The notes below the pieces were generated by a model, which searched no databases, was not told where the DNA came from, and saw nothing but the letters and a program-made list of their open reading frames with translations. Made by a program: the position numbers and the translations under genes. From positions 5,642,001 through 5,706,000 of the forward strand of contig OX421966.1 in the NCBI GenBank assembly GCA_949128115.1: a stretch of 64,000 nt of DNA, written 5' to 3'. The stretch comes from Anaspis maculata (Eukaryota > Arthropoda > Insecta > Coleoptera > Scraptiidae). Position 1 is the first letter of the stretch. The number at the start of each line of letters is the position of its first letter. Shown here in pieces: positions 57,390 to 64,000 of the stretch.

Positions 57390-57908
57390 TGTTACGAGCG
57401 GCTATTCCGTGCATACTGGTAAACACGGGATCTTTCTGGATTTTTCCATTCATTAGATCGCAGTGTTGTAGAAGTGCGGAGCGATCTGGTGCATTCCAGA
57501 GCGTGCGTGTACGTGAAACTGAATGGGGACTCCAACGCTCGATCAGGGCACATCTGTCTACTTTGGCGGAGGTGCAGACATTCCGCAGCACAAGGGAAAC
57601 ACGCGGAAGGTGTGTGATTATTCAGGAGTGCTCTAGAAACCGCATATGCCGGGCCATTATGGAAATTGCTGGAAGATTATAAAAAGTTCGGGAACGCATT
57701 TCGGAAACCTATGTAAGGCATCAATCGTTGCCCCACTAGCAGTATTGAATTGGAAGAGACAGTGAGCGGATAAACGAGCGATAATCACAGCGATAATTCA
57801 AGTAGATAATTGTTGGCGTGTATTTATTGTAGTACGCAGAAATAAACAGTGTGTGTTTTAAAACGATCGTCTCAATTATATTCGAACCCGTACGCGAAAT
57901 ACGTAGCA
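57390..57908. mobile_element. Solo LTR (Gypsy-like), 519 bp, with ATAC duplication
   Basis: Starts TGTTACGAGCGG and ends ACGTAGCA (TG...CA). ATAC lies directly on each side (57386-57389, 57909-57912). Inside are TATA-like ATTATAAAAAG at about 57675 and AATAAA at about 57840, the order expected of an LTR. No internal region or second LTR nearby. Confidence 0.75.
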
Positions 57909-58419
57909 ATACTTATTAGTTATGCTGGTAGAGTTCATTTATGACCCTTCTTACTACTTCAGAATATCTCGATCATGTACTATACGTCAAAAGATGTCCC
58001 CCTCGATATAAAAATCGACCTGTTTCGGCTTTTTTCAGGTAAAATTGTGAAGCGAGAAATTGGGGGTGACAACTTTTCAAATGAACACCCTGTAGGTATC
58101 TCAGTGTTGGCTTGGTAAATGGTATAACCGATGACATTTTTTTCAATCTCACGAAAACTGATTTTACATTGCCTTCTTTCTAGGAAGTGAACATGATATG
58201 TAAAAATTTTCTTTGGCCATTTTACATTTCTGGACCAAATAGATTATCCAAAAATGTAAATGTGGTACTTCATGGAATGACAGTCGGATTAACATTATTC
58301 TGAATAACGCCACGCCTGCTAGAATAATAAACAATTGAAAAAAAATGTCATGGGCATCTATGATTAATTCATTTTATTTTGAAAAAAGTTTGTTTTGACC
58401 AATTTTTGCCCAGCATATT

Positions 58420-58800
58420 ACACAGGGTGTTTCAAAATTCGCGCTAAAAAATCAACCTCTCGGTGCGTGGGTACTAGATTTCTATTCAAGTGGAAAAAGA
58501 ACTCTACAAAAACCTCTCTGATAAAAATTTCTTGATACTGAACCGTGTGATCTTCACGGTTTGAAGGCATTTTTGGAGAAAAATAATTTTCGAGGTTTCT
58601 GCTTCACCCTGTGTAGAAAACAGGTGTTCAATACACATGCAGTGGTTGATATTTTCTTGGCAGTAATTTGCCCCAGACAGTTTGCTCGAATCTTTCCAAA
58701 TAATGAAACTAAAAAGGTTCGAAGGACCTCCCATCGACCCTCCATATCTTCAAAAATAAAAGAGCCAATTTTAAAATAGGATTATGTCCGTAAAACACCC
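58420..58800. mobile_element. Foldback element related to 54866-55467
   Basis: Starts CACAGGGTGTTTCAAAATTC and ends AAACACCCTGAAATTTC. Shares GTTCGAAGGACCTCC..TCGA..CCTCCATAT and TTCAAAAATAA-type text with 55340-55380. Confidence 0.65.
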
Positions 58801-59336
58801 TGAAATTTCATAATTTTGTATGATATCCTGAGAAATGGTACAATCAGATGAGTTGGAGTAATTGTTACCCCACCTCCTCCCAAATTACCTTACCCTAAGT
58901 TTTTTTTTCAAGATTTTTACCCTGACACTATCTTGTCGAGCCTTGAAAGTTTAGTGCATATGCTAAATTTCATCATTCTGCCTCAACTACTTTCGGAGGT
59001 ATTGAATAAAAACCATCTTCAGGAGCACACATGATGTCGCATAGCACGTAAAATACGAACGATGATGCCGACCCCATGCGATGTTGGCGGTCGTTCAAAA
59101 TCGGTACCTTGTGTTGGAACACGCAGGGGTTCGGGAAAATGTCCAGTATAATGGAGGAAAGCATTCACCGGCGTCGGTGTTAGGCCTCGTTGAGAAAATA
59201 GGCCGACGTCAAATAAACGTAAAACAAGCGAATACGCCTCATGGGCATGAGGCTCAGTAGCGCACTTCCTTTTTGGAGGATTAGTGAACGCAAGATGTTA
59301 AGTGATTAGGGTTCTACCGTCTTGGGCAAAAAATTC

Positions 59337-59810
59337 CAATATGGCGGCCAAAATATCGACAGAATCATGAAATTCGGCTTGAAAATCAAAATGATCGTAC
59401 TAGACAAGGGTAAGTTCCAAGTTTCATGAAAATCGTTCCACTAACAAGAGATTTCAATATGGCGGCCAAGATGGCGGCAGAATTATGAAACTCTAGCTTG
59501 AAAATAGGAATGATCGTACGAGACAAGCGTAACTCTCAAGCTTCATGAAAATCCTTCCACTTATAAGAGATTTCAATATGGCGGCCAAGATGGTGGGGCA
59601 ATCATGAAATTTGGCTTGAAAATAAGAATGATCGTACTAGACAAGGGTAAGTTTCAAGTTTCATGACAATCGTTCCACTAATAAGAAAATTCAATATGGC
59701 AGCCAAGATGGCGGCCGAATTATGAAAGCCAACCTGCCTATTTGGTCCTTGAGGACCTAAGCTATCCACCAGCTATCTTCAAGGGCTGTAGCTTCATTTC
59801 CCGAGGAGAA
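59337..59810. repeat. ~118-bp tandem array
   Basis: CAATATGGCGGCCAAGATGG recurs at 59337, 59457, 59574 and 59692. Followed by an (ACAG)n tract at 59998. Confidence 0.92.
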
Positions 59811-59997
59811 GTTCAACTTCATCGAAGTGCACAGGAGATCTCTGTTTTTTGAGAATAATGATAACGATGTATGGATAACAAAAATAGTGCCCATTGGCCA
59901 CCCTTGGGGACATCAGCTATTAATCGGAAAAAAGTTCCAAGACTCTTGTTTCAATTCTCGAGAAGGAGTACAGCGTCTTAATTTCTGCACGGACTCG

Positions 59998-60029
<32 letters not shown>
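59998..60029. repeat. (ACAG)n microsatellite
   Basis: Seven to eight perfect GACA units. Confidence 0.97.
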
Positions 60030-60032
<3 letters not shown>

Positions 60033-60224
60033 CGGCCACATAAACGTCATTCTGTTACTTATATAAAAAAATGTTCTCCGACTGATTTCGACCTCCTGAA
60101 CACGAATATCGGGTTCACCTTTGAATTGAAACATTTCTTTTTTTATCGAAAAACCGAAAAAATGGTAGCCTGTCACATGATTTTTAGTGATACCTACCTA
60201 CTTTTTTTTTGTTATTGAGCGAAC

Positions 60225-61065
60225 ATGTTTCGTAATTTGAGTGCCATTATCCTTCAGGTACCTAGTATTGGCTATTTCAAAATGTTCAATTACTATTTCG
60301 GCACGTCTGATTTTAAATTTGTAAATAATACAAAACGTGTAATATGCGCCGAGCCGTGGCTTTGCGGTCGTTTTCAAAAATTGATAACAATTGACCCGAC
60401 GGTCGGATCGAAGTGGGGTTCTCTAAATATAATGCCGTACATGCAGTGATGTATTTCATTAAGAAATTGTAGTTGCCTGCACATCGCAACTTTCTACATC
60501 TTACCGCGAATGCCAGCACTTGATCGGCGAAGCCGCCCTACACCAAAATGTTATTTTTGTAATTGTTCATGATTATTTCGGCAAAATTTTTCTTGACTCG
60601 CGTACCAAGGCCATGAGCTACCCATTCGAGTTGAAATATTTTCTGTATTGAATTTCGTTTTGTTCGGAGGAAAGGATATCAAGCACCAGCAAGCAACGAA
60701 TAAATCATTTGCGGCCGAGCAGTAGTTTCGGAGTCATTTTCAAAAATTAATAACTATTGGCCTGCACCTCGCACCGATGTGAAATTTTCATTAAAATGAA
60801 GTTCAAATCATCCTCTAAATATAACTCCGCATATGTATTATGGTAAAATGATAAGATCGGGTACTTCCTCGCATGTGATAACTTTCGAGATCAGGCCGGC
60901 TTCTGAAATGCAGAATTCAACGGCGATGCCGCGTCACACTGAATTGTTATTATTGTCATTGTTTATTATTATTTCGTCGAGATTTTTCTTGGTTCGGGAT
61001 ACAAGGTCATGAGCTACCCAATGGAGTAAAAATTTTTCGCAAAAACCTTTTCGTCTAGGACTAGA
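60225..61065. repeat. ~400-bp unit in about two tandem copies
   Basis: TTTTCAAAAATTRATAAC, CTCTAAATATAA, TTTTTCTTG and AAGGYCATGAGCTACCCA recur in the same order at ~380-410-bp spacing. Followed at once by (ACGG)n. Confidence 0.75.
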
Positions 61066-61070
61066 TGCTG

Positions 61071-61099
61071 TGACGGACGAACGGACGGACGGACGGACA
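61071..61099. repeat. (ACGG)n microsatellite
   Basis: About six units, one imperfect; reverse complement of the CCGT unit at 866-943. Confidence 0.95.
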
Positions 61100-61259
61100 A
61101 AGCGAGGACAAAAGCGCCTTCCCGTTTGGAGAAGTGCGCTAAAAAGCACTTCAAAGCCTTCACTTCATTTCTTTTTCAGAATGATGTCATATCTGTCTGT
61201 GAGGGGTGGGGGTGTGTGCGTCTATCTGTGGGTGCGTCTGTGTATTTTCCACGATAACT

Positions 61260-63250
61260 GCTGAATCGTTGATCCGATCGACTTGAAATTTGGTATGCGG
61301 ACATAGTTTTTCTGTTTTGACAGAAACAGAAACTAGTGACAGCCCACTAGTTTTTGGCTGTCATCTGTTGAAACAGAAGTGTCACCATGAACAAATGTCA
61401 GAAGCTATATCTCACGGAACTTGACTTGCAGTATGTCATTTGAAAGCCCTTGAAAAACTGTATTCAGAACAGTTAGAAGTAGACCTATCTGTCATCACAA
61501 CAGCAAAAGAATCGAAGCAACACAACAAAAGAGTTTAATCAAGTCTGCAGCTGCAGTTTTCCCCAATTTTCCAGTCGGGCATTATGAATTTTCAAAATTT
61601 CTCCTAGCCGTTGCCACTCGAGAGGGTCTCTGGCCCGTATTTTGACCAGGACGACTCGCTTTTGATGCAGGACTCCACTCAAAAATCCATTCCTGTTCAA
61701 GAATTTTCTTCTTCGGAAAATTCCAACTGGTATCGAAAGTAAATTGGATTAGACGTCGTCTAGACCCAATTTCAAAATCGGCTGGGTTCCGGTTTTCCGA
61801 CAGTACTTTTTTCAAAATGAAATTAGCACATTGCGTGAATTTGAAAAAACTGCAATGCAAACTTTGACATGCGGTGAGGGTGAGCCCCACGGAATATTCA
61901 TTTAAGTGCAGACATGCTGGGAATGAAAGTGGGAGAAAAGATTGAATTAATTTTTGGAGGGAGAATTTTCGAAATCGGACCCGCGGTTTCCGAGTTTTCA
62001 TCTCTGGAAAAACTGCAAATTTTCCAACTTTTTATCCCGTGAACAGATTTTCAACAATTTTTTTTCAAACAAGAGATAATTGGCTCTCGAAATTTTCCAA
62101 TAATTTTCTTTTCAATTTCCCGGGAATTTCCCTGTTGAAAATGTAGAACAGGCCTGGGTTATCGAAACCGGACTCAAATAATGGAGCTTAAAGTGAAGCC
62201 GTAATTGACGATCTTCATAATAAGATGATTTGGAAACTTTTTTGGGATTTTCCCGGAAAATTCAAATTTTGAAAAATTTCAATTTCCTGCAAATTATTTG
62301 CAATCTTTCTGTGGTGCCAATTTCAGATTGTTCACCTTCATCCATGTACCAATGCGTCTGACTGCCTCACTCGCTCTTCTTTCTACATAATTTGGTTCCT
62401 AATGAAAAACTGCAAATTTCCAACTTTTTGAAGTGGAACTTCTATTCTCGCGCCTAGATTTATAGTGTCAGTCGTTGGGGCGACCAGTGTCGTCCTAGAA
62501 AATGGGAGAGTAAGCTGTTGCGGCGTTCGGTTCTATTCTTTACAGTTAGACAATAGCTTCCATCATAAACTAAAATTTGATTTTATCGATGAATTCTAAC
62601 TCAACGGTAGTGTCATTTACAACCGAAAATGATTAATTTATTTTCGTAATGCGTGTCGCCGACATTGGACTCCTCTACTTGGTGTTGTGCAGAAGTGTTG
62701 TGGTGCCCGAGAATGATGGTTCTCGACTTGGCTAGAAGTTGTCATTGTATCCATTGTGTGGCGCGAGGGGTGGATCACGGACCCAAAATTTGTACACCAT
62801 AATACCAAAGCTTGTATTACCAGTATTAATTTGCACATAATACCAATATACCGGAAATACTGAGAATAATACCAATAATACTGGAAAGTGGAAATAATAT
62901 CAGATGATATTATTTATAATATCAATAATATCGCTATTGGAACCAAAAATCGTTTTCTTTCGATATTTTGTGAACCGTTCGACCGATTTGGCTCAAATTT
63001 TACACAGACAGTCTTAAATTATTGACTCATGAGTATAGAGCTGGGCGATTATGAGATTTTATAACCGATAATTGATTATAAAAAAACAATATATTACTTC
63101 GATTATTACATACAACGCCCTTGATTATTAGACCTAAAAGGATAATATTCACTTATCTAAATCCCACTGTCAATAGCAACGGAATAAAATTCATGTAAAC
63201 AACAAAATCTGACAGCTGTCACTTCGGACTTCTTTTATGTAATAATCTTC
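61260..63250. other. No gene seen
   Basis: AT-rich text with repeat-like phrases (for example GATCCGATCGACTTGAAATT at 61270 and TTTTCCAACTTTTT near 62020 and 62415). No exon-like stretch, including no GMPS N-terminus. Confidence 0.6.
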
Positions 63251-63252
63251 AA

Positions 63253-63425
63253 AATATCACTCGTGCTCGAGATTTTCCCAGATAATTTTGGCCAGGCGTT
63301 TCCCTCGGGCTGATTGTCCCTGGATAAATGCCCTCCTCCTACGGAGTCGGGCATTTATCGCTACAATCAGCACTCGCGATCGCCTGACCAAAATTATCGT
63401 GAAAATCTAAGCACTTGTGATATTA
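63253..63425. mobile_element. ~170-bp hairpin MITE
   Basis: CCAGATAATTTTGGCCAGGCG on the left pairs with CGCCTGACCAAAATTATC on the right; inner pair GATAAATGCCC / GGGCATTTATC. ATATCAC/GTGATAT at the outer ends. Confidence 0.85.
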
Positions 63426-63469
63426 CTGTTGATTATTGGATTAATTTTTTTTTTTTTAATATATTTTTT

Positions 63470-63760
63470 TCTAGATTAATTCATTTATTTCAAAATCGAT
63501 TTATCGATTATTTTGAAATCAATAAATCGATTTTATTCGATTATGCATAGTCGATTATGAAATATGCGATTATTCTATTCGAATCGTTCATTGAATAATC
63601 GATAATTCGATCAAAAAATCGAATAATCCCTTAAATAATCGATTATTCACAATCGAATAATCGATTAATTGGTCGTTTATTCATAATCGACTACCTAATT
63701 GAATAATCCATGTTTCGATGATTTTTTTGCATGCTAAAATAATCGATTAATCAAATGTAT
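63470..63760. repeat. ATCGATTA-rich degenerate tract
   Basis: Dense repeats of AATCGATTATT and its reverse complement TAATCGATT, able to pair in many registers. No coding content. Confidence 0.85.
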
Positions 63761-64000
63761 TCCCCAGCGCTACTCATGAGCTGCTTATAACGTATTTCTT
63801 CAAGACACTCCAGTGTCCAATTTGAAAAAAAAAACTGCTGTAAGTCACGAGACATTCCGTGAAATTCGGACCACATCAGTCAAACGGTAATTTTTTGGTG
63901 AAGAGTTGATGGCTAGGGAGTTTTATAAGCAGGTAATATTTCAACCAGCTTTTGAAGCGCCTATTTGCGAAATCGCGCTGCCTGGCAATAGCCTAACCTC

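Noticed and set aside
54745..64000. GMPS N-terminal exon
   Set aside because: I looked for the GGPxSV block and a GC-rich exon on the minus strand and found none; the GC-richer patch at 57380-57600 is within an LTR.

Overview
This is nuclear DNA of an animal, almost certainly an insect. It is AT-rich and made mostly of repeats. Its two recognisable host genes, both on the minus strand, are split by introns with GT...AG borders and hold insect-type proteins: Tango (the insect ARNT, a bHLH-PAS transcription factor) and GMP synthase. No bacterial operon, CRISPR array or rRNA is visible. The insect order cannot be decided from the sequence alone.

Layout. 1-4.5 kb: nested inverted-repeat elements holding a (CCGT)n microsatellite and a ~262-bp tandem array. 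5.9-6.65 kb: a decayed plus-strand copy of a multicopy arthropod ORF family. 7.33-16.13 kb: tango in seven recognisable coding exons, its first intron packed with a twice-copied Gypsy pol fragment, a 5'-truncated LINE and a 121-bp TA-flanked MITE. 16.6-18.5 kb: a tRNA-like SINE head, a small MITE and a repeat shared with 49.4-50.3 kb. 18.6-28.8 kb: a run of five large palindromes or foldback elements, one carrying a broken IS630/Tc1-mariner-type transposase. 30.34-54.74 kb: six exons of GMP synthase reaching its stop codon; the first ~75-95 residues must lie beyond the region or were not found. Two adjacent GMPS introns hold unrelated satellites: a six-monomer higher-order array (31.5-37.05 kb) and a CTTGAG-rich array (37.7-43.4 kb). 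53.2-61.1 kb: more foldbacks, a solo LTR with a 4-bp target duplication, and two further tandem arrays next to (ACRG)n microsatellites. 63.25-64 kb: a hairpin MITE and an ATCGATTA-rich tract.

The main biological point is in tango. The N-terminus, helix-loop-helix, PAS-A, PAS-B and C-terminus are recognisable, and the flanking EIE and VPTCS motifs of the bHLH are present, but the six residues that form the DNA-reading basic cluster of ARNT (RRRRNK) are exactly missing, in frame. The gene may encode a dimerisation-only, DNA-blind ARNT, or a decaying paralogue. The second theme is a set of unrelated foldback elements that share a TACAGGGTG-type end and TA duplications, suggesting mobilisation by one transposase type.
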